Part shown: piece after piece, positions 19,100 to 27,410 of the stretch
Position numbering within the stretch: position 1 is the first letter of the stretch
How the letters are laid out: every line of letters begins with the position of its first letter
From: PGYR01 sp034670025
GTDB lineage: Bacteria; Bacteroidota; Ignavibacteria; Kapaibacteriales; UBA2268
Length of the DNA: 64,000 nt
Direction of reading: 5' to 3'
NCBI GenBank assembly: GCA_034670025.1
Contig: JAXMOE010000002.1
Location: forward strand, 550,546-614,545
Made by a program: the position numbers and the translations under genes
The notes under the pieces: generated by a model
Databases searched by the model: none
Seen by the model: only the letters and a program-made list of their open reading frames with translations
What the model was told of the DNA's origin: nothing

Positions 19100-19864
19100 T
19101 TAGTCTCTATACTCAGTCATTTTTGATTTTGCATACTCAAAGTTCATTTCGGAAATGAACTCAACAGAGATAGATTTAGGGCAAGCCGCCTCGCACTCGT
19201 AGTGGTTAGTACAGCCACCGAAGCCCTCTTTGTCCATTTGCTCTACCATAGCGATAGTACGCTTTTTCTTCTCTGCTTGGCCTTGTGGCAATACATTCAG
19301 GTGCTTCAGCTTAGCCGATGTGAATAGCATAGCTGCTCCATTAGGGCAAGCCGCCACACACGCACCACAACCAATACAAGCCGCAGCGTCCATTGCTACG
19401 TCGGCTTTTGGTTTACCAACAGCTATGTCGTTAGCATCGGGAGCAGAGCCAGTTTTGATACTGATATATCCACCAGATTCTATGATTCTATCGAATGCAC
19501 TTCTGTCCACTACCAAATCCCTAATAACAGGGAATGATTCGCTTCTGAATGGCTCTATGTATATAGTGTCACCGCTGTTGAACTTTCTCATGTGCAATTG
19601 GCACGCCGTAGTTGCCTTTTCGGGGCCGTGTGGGTTGCCGTTGATTGTCATTGAACATGAGCCACAAATTCCCTCACGGCAATCGTGGTCAAAAGCTACA
19701 GGGTCTTTCCCGTCAGTAATCAAATCTTCATTGAGTACATCAAGCATTTCTAAGAACGACATGTGTTCTGATATTTCATTTACGTCGTATTGCTCGAATG
19801 AACCTTTCGTTTTATTGTTTTTCTGACGCCAAATATGAAGTTTTAAATTCATTGTATTCTCCAT
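19100..19864 (-). CDS. sdhB: Succinate dehydrogenase/fumarate reductase iron-sulfur subunit
   Basis: This 254-aa subunit carries electrons from FAD to quinone. Cysteine clusters occur in order: DCREGICGSCSM plus TTACQLHM for the [2Fe-2S] centre, CIGCGACVAACPNG for [4Fe-4S], and CTNHYECEAACPKSI for the last cluster. The ATG at 19864 is preceded by TAAGGA, which includes the sdhA stop. A second ATG at 19852 would also fit. It is the last gene of sdhCAB, nine bases after sdhA. Confidence 0.95.
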   Translation of the reverse strand: MENTMNLKLHIWRQKNNKTKGSFEQYDVNEISEHMSFLEMLDVLNEDLITDGKDPVAFDHDCREGICGSCSMTINGNPHGPEKATTACQLHMRKFNSGDTIYIEPFRSESFPVIRDLVVDRSAFDRIIESGGYISIKTGSAPDANDIAVGKPKADVAMDAAACIGCGACVAACPNGAAMLFTSAKLKHLNVLPQGQAEKKKRTIAMVEQMDKEGFGGCTNHYECEAACPKSISVEFISEMNFEYAKSKMTEYRD

Positions 19865-19872
19865 TTTTTTCC

Positions 19873-21786
19873 TTACTTGTAGCTTCTTACAGCTAGCTTA
19901 ACATTATCAAAAGTCAACTGTTCCTTATGCAACTCTGGCCTTACGCCAACGCCCTTGTATTCCCAAGCAGCTACATATTTGTAATCTTCGTCATTTCTTT
20001 CCGCTTCGCCTTCTTGCGTTTGGTGTTCTTCGCGGAAGTGTGCTCCAGCTGATTCGTCTCTGTCCAAAGCGTCGTAGGCCATAATCTCAGCAAACTCAAG
20101 GAAGTCAGCTACTCGCGATGCTTTTTCTAATGAGATGTTGTACTCAGCACCTTCACCAGTTATCTTCACGTCACTCCAGAACTCTTCTCTAATCTTAGGA
20201 ATCTCTTCCAGTGCGTGTTTTAGTCCAGCTTCGTTTCTTGCCATTCCAACATTGTCCCACATTAGTTTACCTAATTTACGGTGGAAGTAAGAAGGAGTTT
20301 TAGTTCCATTAACGCTGAGCAATTTGTTTACTTTGTCGTTAACTTCACCCACTACTTTCTTGCACTCTGGGTGATTGTTGTCAATCTTAGGCAGGTCAGC
20401 TTTTGCCAAGTAATTACCTATAGTATAAGGCAACACGAAGTAACCATCGGCCAAACCTTGCATAAGTGCAGAAGCACCCAATCTGTTTGCTCCGTGGTCA
20501 GAGAAGTTTGCTTCTCCAATTACGTGAAGACCTTCTAAGTTACTCATTAAGTTGTAGTCAACCCAAAGCCCACCCATTGTGTAGTGAGATGCAGGGTATA
20601 TCATCATTGGTGTTTCGTAAGGATTATCACCAGTGATTCTTTCGTACATTTCGAATAAGTTACCATATCTTTCAGCAATAGTGTCTTTTCCTAATCTAGC
20701 AATTGCGTCTTTGAAATCGAGATAAACACCATAACCAGTTGGACCAATACCTTTGCCTGCATCGCAAGCTTCCTTAGCGGAACGTGATGAAATATCACGA
20801 GGGGATAGGTTACCAAAGCTTGGGTATTTTCTTTCTAAGTAGTAATCTCTTTCATTTTCAGGTATTTCGCCTGGCTTTCTCTTGTCGCCTTGTTTCTTTG
20901 GTACCCATATTCTACCATCATTTCTAAGTGACTCTGACATCAGTGTCAACTTTGATTGGTAATCGCCACTAACAGGAATACAAGTTGGGTGAATCTGAGT
21001 GTAACAAGGATTAGCAAACAAAGCACCTTTTTTATAAGCTCTGTAAGTAGCTGTTACGTTGCAGGCTTGTGCATTAGTCGATAAGTAGAATACATTACCA
21101 TAGCCACCAGTAGCCAAAACTACTGAGTCAGCTATGTGTGTTTCTAACTCACCTGTCACCAAATCTCTAGTAACTACGCCACGAGCCTTGCCATCTACAA
21201 CTATTATGTCCATCATTTCTTTTCTGGTTCTTAGCTTGACGCCACCTTTTTCTACTTCTTTAGCAAGAGCTTGGTAAGCACCGAGTAGAAGTTGTTGACC
21301 TGTTTGACCACGAGCGTAGAACGTACGTGATACTTGAGCACCACCGAATGAACGGTTTGCTAAGTTGCCGCCATATTCTCTTGCAAAAGGAACACCTTGT
21401 GCAGTAGCTTGGTCAATAATGTCAACACTAACTTGAGCGAGACGGTAAACATTTGCTTCACGAGAACGGAAATCACCACCTTTTACTGTGTCATAGAACA
21501 ATCTCCAAACGCTATCGCCATCATTGGGATAGTTCTTTGCAGAGTTAATTCCACCTTGAGCAGCGATAGAGTGAGCTCTACGTGAGCTGTCGTGGAAAGT
21601 GATTGCTTCCACTTCGTAACCCAATTCAGCTAATGTAGCCGAAGCCGAAGCACCTGCTAAGCCTGTACCAACGACAATAACTTTGTATTTTCTTTTGTTG
21701 GCAGGGTTAATTAAATTTATGTCAAACTTATGTTTGGTCCATTTTTCTTGTACCGGACCTTCTGGTATTTTTGCGTCTAATTTCAT
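19873..21786 (-). CDS. sdhA: Succinate dehydrogenase/fumarate reductase flavoprotein subunit
   Basis: This 637-aa subunit binds FAD covalently and oxidises succinate or reduces fumarate. It has the Rossmann motif GTGLAGASASATLAELG (37-53), the FAD-attachment region RAHSIAAQGGINSAKNYPNDGDS (histidine near 92), HPTCIP, the active-site arginine region SSRSAKEACDAGKG and NRLGASALMQG. The length is that of the Bacteroidota/epsilonproteobacterial type-B enzymes. The start codon overlaps the sdhC stop by four bases (ATGA), so the two are translationally coupled. Confidence 0.96.
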   Translation of the reverse strand: MKLDAKIPEGPVQEKWTKHKFDINLINPANKRKYKVIVVGTGLAGASASATLAELGYEVEAITFHDSSRRAHSIAAQGGINSAKNYPNDGDSVWRLFYDTVKGGDFRSREANVYRLAQVSVDIIDQATAQGVPFAREYGGNLANRSFGGAQVSRTFYARGQTGQQLLLGAYQALAKEVEKGGVKLRTRKEMMDIIVVDGKARGVVTRDLVTGELETHIADSVVLATGGYGNVFYLSTNAQACNVTATYRAYKKGALFANPCYTQIHPTCIPVSGDYQSKLTLMSESLRNDGRIWVPKKQGDKRKPGEIPENERDYYLERKYPSFGNLSPRDISSRSAKEACDAGKGIGPTGYGVYLDFKDAIARLGKDTIAERYGNLFEMYERITGDNPYETPMMIYPASHYTMGGLWVDYNLMSNLEGLHVIGEANFSDHGANRLGASALMQGLADGYFVLPYTIGNYLAKADLPKIDNNHPECKKVVGEVNDKVNKLLSVNGTKTPSYFHRKLGKLMWDNVGMARNEAGLKHALEEIPKIREEFWSDVKITGEGAEYNISLEKASRVADFLEFAEIMAYDALDRDESAGAHFREEHQTQEGEAERNDEDYKYVAAWEYKGVGVRPELHKEQLTFDNVKLAVRSYK

Positions 21787-22469
21787 ACTTGTCCTCCAAC
21801 TAATCCTAACATAATGGTTATTGGAATTGAGATTAATGATATTACTATAATAACTGCAAGTGCCGCAGCGAACTTCTGTAGCTTAGGAGTAAGCTCTTTG
21901 CCATGTATTCCGAGAGTTTGGAACATACTGTGAACACCATGCTTTAAGTGAAGACCTAGAAATATAACAGCCACTACGTAGAATAGTGATACTATTACAT
22001 TTTGGAATCCAAGGATAACCATAGTGTAAACATCGTGAACAACTCTACCGTTTTCCAAAGTAGCTTGGCTAGCATATTCACTTGGACTAACAACACCAAA
22101 TGTGAAGTGTGCTAAGTGATAAAGAACAAAGAAAAGCAATGTAAGTCCAGCGTACGCCATAAAGCGAGCTGAAAATGTAGATGCTTTATAATTATTCACT
22201 TTGTAATTGCCAGCAACTTTTCTGTTGTGCCTAACTAAGTTAATAGTAGCAACAACGTGGAGAATAAGTGCAACGATAAGTACAATCCTTACAACCCACA
22301 AACCAGGCCCTAAGTCAGCAAGTCCAACAGCGTAAGAGTTAATTGCTTCAGGTCCTGCAAATATTAGCAGATTGCCAAGAGTGTGTCCAATTATGAACAG
22401 CACCATTATCAAACCTGTCACAGCAACTATAATTTTACTGAGGATAGTAGATTTTAAAAATCCTAACAT
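21783..22469 (-). CDS. sdhC: Succinate dehydrogenase cytochrome b subunit
   Basis: This 228-aa membrane anchor has five hydrophobic helices (about 10-30, 60-85, 105-130, 150-175 and 195-220). Histidines within them are in FIIGHTLGN, ILHVVATIN, LYHLAHFTFG and GLHLKHGVHSMFQTLG. The single large subunit with candidate ligands for two haems b is the type-B arrangement used with menaquinone. It is the first gene of the operon and divergent from the NSS transporter. Confidence 0.93.
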   Translation of the reverse strand: MLGFLKSTILSKIIVAVTGLIMVLFIIGHTLGNLLIFAGPEAINSYAVGLADLGPGLWVVRIVLIVALILHVVATINLVRHNRKVAGNYKVNNYKASTFSARFMAYAGLTLLFFVLYHLAHFTFGVVSPSEYASQATLENGRVVHDVYTMVILGFQNVIVSLFYVVAVIFLGLHLKHGVHSMFQTLGIHGKELTPKLQKFAAALAVIIVISLISIPITIMLGLVGGQV

Positions 22470-22539
22470 ATATTAATGAATCCTATATGATTTATAAATT
22501 CTTTTTGTTTTTCAAATAATTATTATATCTTTTGCGATT

Positions 22540-22600
22540 AGAAATTACGAAGTTGTCAAATTCTCTTAAAGTTGAGAATAATTTATGTTTTCGTAATTCT
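22540..22600. repeat. Nested inverted repeat in the sdhC/NSS divergent promoter region
   Basis: AGAAATTACGAA (22540-22551) is nearly complementary to TTCGTAATTCT (22590-22600) with one bulged base. Inside it, ATTCTC (22560-22565) pairs with GAGAAT (22574-22579). It lies about midway between two divergent start codons, where an operator for redox or transport control could sit. Confidence 0.5.
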
Positions 22601-22686
22601 GATAAAATAAGTTAACACTCTTGACACAAAATTCAAATTAATTTGGTTGTCAATAAAATATATGTTGAAAAAAAGTAAGGATATTT

Positions 22687-24258
22687 ATGGCGGAAAGAGA
22701 ACATTGGAACAGTAGGTTAGGTTTAATATTTGCGATGGCAGGAAATGCTGTCGGTTTAGGTAACTTCCTTAGGTTCCCAGTTCAAGCAGCACAAAATGGT
22801 GGGGGAGCGTTTATGATTCCCTATTTTGCAGCATTCATATTATTAGCTATACCACTAATGTGGGTAGAGTGGACAATAGGTAGAAGGGGAGGTCAGTACG
22901 GCCACGGAAGTTTACCAGGTATGTTCGATACGTTAACAAAAAGCAAAATTGCTAAGTATTTTGGGGCCATAGGTATTTTGGTATCCACTTTAGTGATGAT
23001 TTATTATTTATATATTATATCCTGGACACTTGGATTTAGCTTTTTCTCTATCATTGGTACTTTCAATGAGTTCAATAGTATAGAAACAATGAAGACCTTT
23101 CTATATTCCTATCAAGGGATAGGCGAGGGGTACTTCACCTCACAATGGCCAGCTTATGTGTTCTTACTTATAACCCTTGCGGCCAACTTCTATATACTCT
23201 CTAAAGGTATATCAGGAGGAATAGAGAAATTTGCAACTATTGCAGTTCCGCTATTAATAGGATTCGGTATTTTATTAGTGGGTTGGGTTTTCTTCTTAGG
23301 AACCCCCGATCCCTCTCTACCTGATTTTAGTACTTATGTAGGTATAAATTATATATGGCAACCCGATTTTAGCTTGTTAGGCAATTCCAAAATATGGCTT
23401 GCCGCCGCGGGGCAGGTGTTCTTTACCCTAAGTGTAGGTATGGGGACACTCCAAGCTTATGCAAGTTATTTGGATAAAGATGATGATATTGCACTAAGTG
23501 GTTTGACAACTGCTGGGATTAATGAATTTAGTGAAGTAGTATTAGGTAGTATGATTGCAATTCCAATAGCAACAGCATTTTTTGGATTAGCAATGACTCA
23601 ATCTATTGCGGAAGGCGGTGCTTTTGATTTAGGTATTATTGCAATGGCGTCAATTTTTACTGAGATACCATTTGGATCAATTCTTAGCTTTATCTGGTTC
23701 TTCTTGCTATTTATTGCTGGTGTAACATCATCGGTAGCTATGGCACAGCCGCTAATCTCGTTCTTACAAGAGCAATTTAAGCTAAACAGAAAGAAAGCTA
23801 CAATGGTTGTGGGTGTACTGACATTTATAGGTATTCACTTTATTTTCTTATATTTAGAACATGGATTCTTAGAAGAGTTAGATTATTGGGCAGGTACATT
23901 TGCACTGGTATTAGTCTCACTATTCGAAGTCATTTTGTTTGCGTGGATATTCGGTATGGATAAAGGATGGGAAGAAATGACTCGTGGGTCAGATATTAAA
24001 ATCCCGAGAATATTTTATTATATTATAAAGTATGTAACACCTACTTATTTATTATTCATTCTAATATTCTGGACTATACAAGATGCTATTCCTACTTTGA
24101 TGATGGAAGGAGTTAAAGAAGCAGATATATTATATAGATGGGGAGCGAGAGGATTTATGTTGGCAATATTCTTGTCATTGATGAGTCTGATTTGGATAGC
24201 TTGGAAGAGAAATAATGGTAAGCCATTTACAGAAGATGAAATAGAAGGAGCAGAATAA
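22687..24258 (+). CDS. Sodium-dependent transporter, neurotransmitter:sodium symporter family
   Basis: This 523-aa protein has about 12 helices. The N-terminus WNSRLGLIFAMAGNAVGLGNFLRFPVQAAQNGGGAF contains the unwound TM1 GNAVGLGNFLRFP motif that forms the sodium and substrate site of LeuT-fold transporters. TM6 carries QVFFTLSVGMGTLQAYASY. The ATG at 22687 follows AAGGA. Substrate is probably an amino acid. The next gene overlaps by one base and encodes a 41-aa single-helix protein like the MetS-type partners of some NSS transporters. Confidence 0.92.
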   Translation: MAEREHWNSRLGLIFAMAGNAVGLGNFLRFPVQAAQNGGGAFMIPYFAAFILLAIPLMWVEWTIGRRGGQYGHGSLPGMFDTLTKSKIAKYFGAIGILVSTLVMIYYLYIISWTLGFSFFSIIGTFNEFNSIETMKTFLYSYQGIGEGYFTSQWPAYVFLLITLAANFYILSKGISGGIEKFATIAVPLLIGFGILLVGWVFFLGTPDPSLPDFSTYVGINYIWQPDFSLLGNSKIWLAAAGQVFFTLSVGMGTLQAYASYLDKDDDIALSGLTTAGINEFSEVVLGSMIAIPIATAFFGLAMTQSIAEGGAFDLGIIAMASIFTEIPFGSILSFIWFFLLFIAGVTSSVAMAQPLISFLQEQFKLNRKKATMVVGVLTFIGIHFIFLYLEHGFLEELDYWAGTFALVLVSLFEVILFAWIFGMDKGWEEMTRGSDIKIPRIFYYIIKYVTPTYLLFILIFWTIQDAIPTLMMEGVKEADILYRWGARGFMLAIFLSLMSLIWIAWKRNNGKPFTEDEIEGAE

Positions 24259-24383
24259 TGGATCAGATTACAATAGAAGCATATATTTTTATGGCACTCG
24301 GATGGGGCTTTGTTATTTCGATGGTAGTTTATACTATGAAGAAAGTCTTGACGGGCAAGATAGAATATGACGAAAATGATTAA
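24258..24383 (+). CDS. Small single-helix subunit of the NSS transporter, 41 aa
   Basis: The sequence MDQITIEAYIFMALGWGFVI continues to a short polar tail (VYTMKKVLTGKIEYDEND). One helix spans about residues 8-27. Its start codon overlaps the transporter stop (TAATG), so it must be co-translated. Small MetS-type proteins in this exact position are needed for activity of some NSS transporters, such as the MetPS system. Here the role is inferred from position and topology. Confidence 0.75.
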   Translation: MDQITIEAYIFMALGWGFVISMVVYTMKKVLTGKIEYDEND

Positions 24384-24412
24384 TTAGATAATTAATTTAA
24401 GTTTTAATACTA

Positions 24413-24454
24413 AATAGCTTTAAATGTCATTATTTAAAGCTATTTTTGTTTTTT
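24413..24454 (+). terminator. Terminator after the NSS transporter operon
   Basis: AATAGCTTTAAAT (24413-24425) is perfectly complementary to ATTTAAAGCTATT (24432-24444) and is followed by TTTGTTTTTT. It lies 30 bp after the stop of the small subunit. Confidence 0.9.
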
Positions 24455-24495
24455 AATCGTTAACATTTAAACGAAAACTAATAATAAGTAAGAAG

Positions 24496-25302
24496 ATGAA
24501 AGAACAGAGATTTAGACCTAAGACAAAAAAATTAGGTAAAGAAACAAAGCAATTCAAAAAAGAAAAGAAAGAAAAAGAATTAGATTCCAAAGTTCGGATT
24601 AACAAATTCATAGCAGATACTGGATTTACTTCCAGAAGGAAAGCAGATGATTTGATTGCTGAAGGAAGAGTCACAGTAGATGGAAAAGTAGTAACGGAGC
24701 TTGGGACAAAAGTAAAGAAAGGCGACAACGTTAGGGTAGATGGGGATTCTATTGGGTACGAAGAAAAGTCAGTTTACTATATTCTGAACAAGCCCAAAGA
24801 CACAATTACTACTACTGATGATCAGTTTGGTAGAAATACAGTTATGGATATAGTCCGCGTCCGTAGAAGGATATACCCTGTTGGTAGATTAGATAGAAAC
24901 TCAACTGGTGTTCTATTGATGACCAATGATGGTGAGTTGGCAAATAGGTTGACCCACCCAAGTTTTGAAGTAGAAAGATTGTACAAAGTCAAATTAGATA
25001 AAAAATTAGAGATTCCACACGCAAAGGCAATTGCTAATGGTGGGATTGATTTAGATGATTATGTGACTTCTCCTTGTGAAATATTCATTGACCCAAAGCA
25101 TGGTGATAATTTGTCTATATCTCTTACAGAGGGTAAGAATAGAGAGATACGTCGTATGTTTGAGAAGTTTGGTTACTTTGTGAAAAAGTTGGATCGTAAG
25201 TCTTATGGTGGTATAAGTAACTCAGGACTGTCCCGTGGTCAATACAGACATCTGAACAAAGCTGAGATAATTGCGTTAAGAAAGTTAGTTGGTCTTAAAT
25301 AA
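24496..25302 (+). CDS. RsuA/RluB-family pseudouridine synthase
   Basis: This 268-aa protein has a lysine-rich N-terminal extension (1-35). An S4 RNA-binding domain follows (VRINKFIADTGFTSRRKADDLIAEGRVTVDG, about 33-65), then the catalytic domain with GRLDRNSTGVLLMTNDG containing the catalytic aspartate, and a C-terminal block GKNREIRRMFEKFGY. It isomerises a uridine in ribosomal RNA. Similarity to RluB (23S U2605) is suggested by the S4 plus RLDRxSTG layout, but RsuA or RluF specificity cannot be excluded. SD AAGAAG precedes the ATG. Confidence 0.92.
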   Translation: MKEQRFRPKTKKLGKETKQFKKEKKEKELDSKVRINKFIADTGFTSRRKADDLIAEGRVTVDGKVVTELGTKVKKGDNVRVDGDSIGYEEKSVYYILNKPKDTITTTDDQFGRNTVMDIVRVRRRIYPVGRLDRNSTGVLLMTNDGELANRLTHPSFEVERLYKVKLDKKLEIPHAKAIANGGIDLDDYVTSPCEIFIDPKHGDNLSISLTEGKNREIRRMFEKFGYFVKKLDRKSYGGISNSGLSRGQYRHLNKAEIIALRKLVGLK

Positions 25303-25327
25303 CAAAATATATTTTAATTAGAAATAA

Positions 25328-27400
25328 ATGATTTTTTTAAATCCATTTGTATTATTAGGTTTAGCCGCAGCTTCTATCCCAATTATTTTGCATCTGATAA
25401 ATTTGCAAAGGCAAAAGAAGGTGGATTTCTCTACCTTGAAATTCCTCAAGGAATTGCAACAATCGAGCATAAGGAAGTTAAAACTAAAGCAATGGCTACT
25501 GCTGTTGCTTAGAACTTTGCTTATTATATTTGCTGTAATGGCGTTTGCTCGTCCTACTATCAATACATTCTTACCAGGACTGACAGAGTATTCTAACTCG
25601 AGTATGATATTCTTACTTGATAATACTTACAGTATGGATGTTTCCGATGAGAATGGGAACAGGTTCAGACAAGCTAAGAAAGAGCTAAACCAACTTATAA
25701 ACTCTTTGAAAGAAGGCGACCAAGCCGTTATTATCCCACTTAGTGGCAACAAACCAATCCAATATTACAACTGGACTAATAGCCGTGACAAATTAGCTGC
25801 CGAACTAACTAATATCAATATAGGTACTGAAAAACCTCAGCTCGAAAAGAGTTTGAAATTTGCATCGATCCTATTCGATGAAGCAACGAATGTGAACAAG
25901 CAATTGTTCTTAATTTCTGATAATCAGAAAAATATTCTAAACAGCTTAGATACTAACAAGATAATTAATGAAAACTTGCCAATAGTTATAAATCAAATTG
26001 GTAGTAATTCTAAGAAAGAATTTAAAAACATCAGCATAGATTCAGTTATCATACTCAGCTCAATTATTCAGAAAAATAGAGCCATTGAATTTGAAGTTTT
26101 TGTTACTAATAGATCCAATCAAAAAATAGCAGAGAATTCTGTAACCATTGATTTTGATAATGTGAAAGTAGCTCAATCTACATTTACAGTAGCAGCAAAT
26201 GAAAGCCAAAACTTTATTCTGACTGCAAAGGCCAATGAGTCTGGTGCAAAAAAGATAACAATAAGTATAGAAAATGATGAAGTTCTAATAGACAATAATT
26301 ACTTTTTGACACTTGATATACCAACGGAACCAAATGTTATTGTTTATACAGATTACGAGAATATATTCTTAAAGTCAGTTTTGGATAACTTGTTAGACTT
26401 CAACTCTATAACTAATTATTCTTTTGTTAATACTATAAGTAACATTTCTTCAAATAATGTAGAAAACAATAATATTGTGTTAGTTGACAAGCAAACTTTG
26501 TCAAGCAGTGAAATTAGTGATATTCAAAAGCTTTTAGCAAATAGAGTTAATGTTGTATTATTCTCACCTTCTAATGATATTAAATCATTTGTGGACAATT
26601 CCAACGTGCTAAAATTGAATATATCCAAGTTGGATAGATATGACCCTATGTCAACAGAATTTTCTGATTATGACAAACTTCACCCACTTTTTGATGGCGT
26701 ATTTACAGGTGAACAAGGTAGTAGTCAATCTATTGAAAGTCCAAAGATTATGGCTGAGCTATCGAACAATAGTGGAAGAGGAATAATAGAAACACCGAGT
26801 GGGAACTTCCTTTCGGAGGTAACTATTGGCGAGAGTACATTACTTTATTTCTCTATTCCATTGGCACCAAAGTGGAGTAATTTTGTAAGTACAGGATTAT
26901 TCCCAACCCTAATATTTAAGTCAATAAATTATCTGAACAGTAAAAAAGAAGGTGATGCAAATATTTCTACTAATTCAATATCTATTCCAACAAAATTGTC
27001 TGGTAGTAATAAGTTTGAAGTAGAACAACCAAGTGGCAATTCACTATTCGTTGATGCTAATAAAGTTGGCGATTCTTACATAATAGATATACAAGAAAAA
27101 AGCCAGTTTGGTAACTATCTAGTTTACAATAACAATAAGCAATTAGTTGCGTACTATAGTGTAAACCACAGCGAAGGAGAGTCAGAATTATCTTCAGTAA
27201 CCAATGAAAATTTAGTTGCCAAATTAGTAAATGTTGGTGCAGATAGTGAGAAAATAATATTTGTGGACTATGAAGAGTCTATTAATGAAAGTGTAGAGAG
27301 AGCAAGATTGGGAACGGAATTATGGCAATTATTCCTGATTTTGGCACTACTTTGTGGTTTAACAGAGCTAATAGTTCAAAAACACTCGAAAAAAAGTTAA
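25328..27400 (+). CDS. BatA-domain and VWA-like membrane protein
   Basis: The N-terminal 80 residues (FLNPFVLLGLAAASIPIILHLINLQRQKKVDFSTLKFLKEL...LLLLLRTLLIIFAVMAFARP) are a classical aerotolerance BatA N-terminal domain with two helices. A von Willebrand A-like domain follows with FLLDNTYSMDVSDENG, where DNTYS replaces DxSxS. The remaining ~450 residues are beta-rich and end in a transmembrane helix (LWQLFLILALLCGLTELIV). Such proteins occur in Bacteroidota as BatA-like envelope proteins of unknown exact role. It may share a transcript with the TPR lipoprotein ten bases downstream. Confidence 0.85.
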   Translation: MIFLNPFVLLGLAAASIPIILHLINLQRQKKVDFSTLKFLKELQQSSIRKLKLKQWLLLLLRTLLIIFAVMAFARPTINTFLPGLTEYSNSSMIFLLDNTYSMDVSDENGNRFRQAKKELNQLINSLKEGDQAVIIPLSGNKPIQYYNWTNSRDKLAAELTNINIGTEKPQLEKSLKFASILFDEATNVNKQLFLISDNQKNILNSLDTNKIINENLPIVINQIGSNSKKEFKNISIDSVIILSSIIQKNRAIEFEVFVTNRSNQKIAENSVTIDFDNVKVAQSTFTVAANESQNFILTAKANESGAKKITISIENDEVLIDNNYFLTLDIPTEPNVIVYTDYENIFLKSVLDNLLDFNSITNYSFVNTISNISSNNVENNNIVLVDKQTLSSSEISDIQKLLANRVNVVLFSPSNDIKSFVDNSNVLKLNISKLDRYDPMSTEFSDYDKLHPLFDGVFTGEQGSSQSIESPKIMAELSNNSGRGIIETPSGNFLSEVTIGESTLLYFSIPLAPKWSNFVSTGLFPTLIFKSINYLNSKKEGDANISTNSISIPTKLSGSNKFEVEQPSGNSLFVDANKVGDSYIIDIQEKSQFGNYLVYNNNKQLVAYYSVNHSEGESELSSVTNENLVAKLVNVGADSEKIIFVDYEESINESVERARLGTELWQLFLILALLCGLTELIVQKHSKKS

Positions 27401-27410
27401 ATTAGAGTAA

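Noticed and set aside
19230..19826. Long plus-strand frame (198 codons) opposite sdhB
   Set aside because: It is antisense to a highly conserved gene and its composition follows from the sdhB codons.
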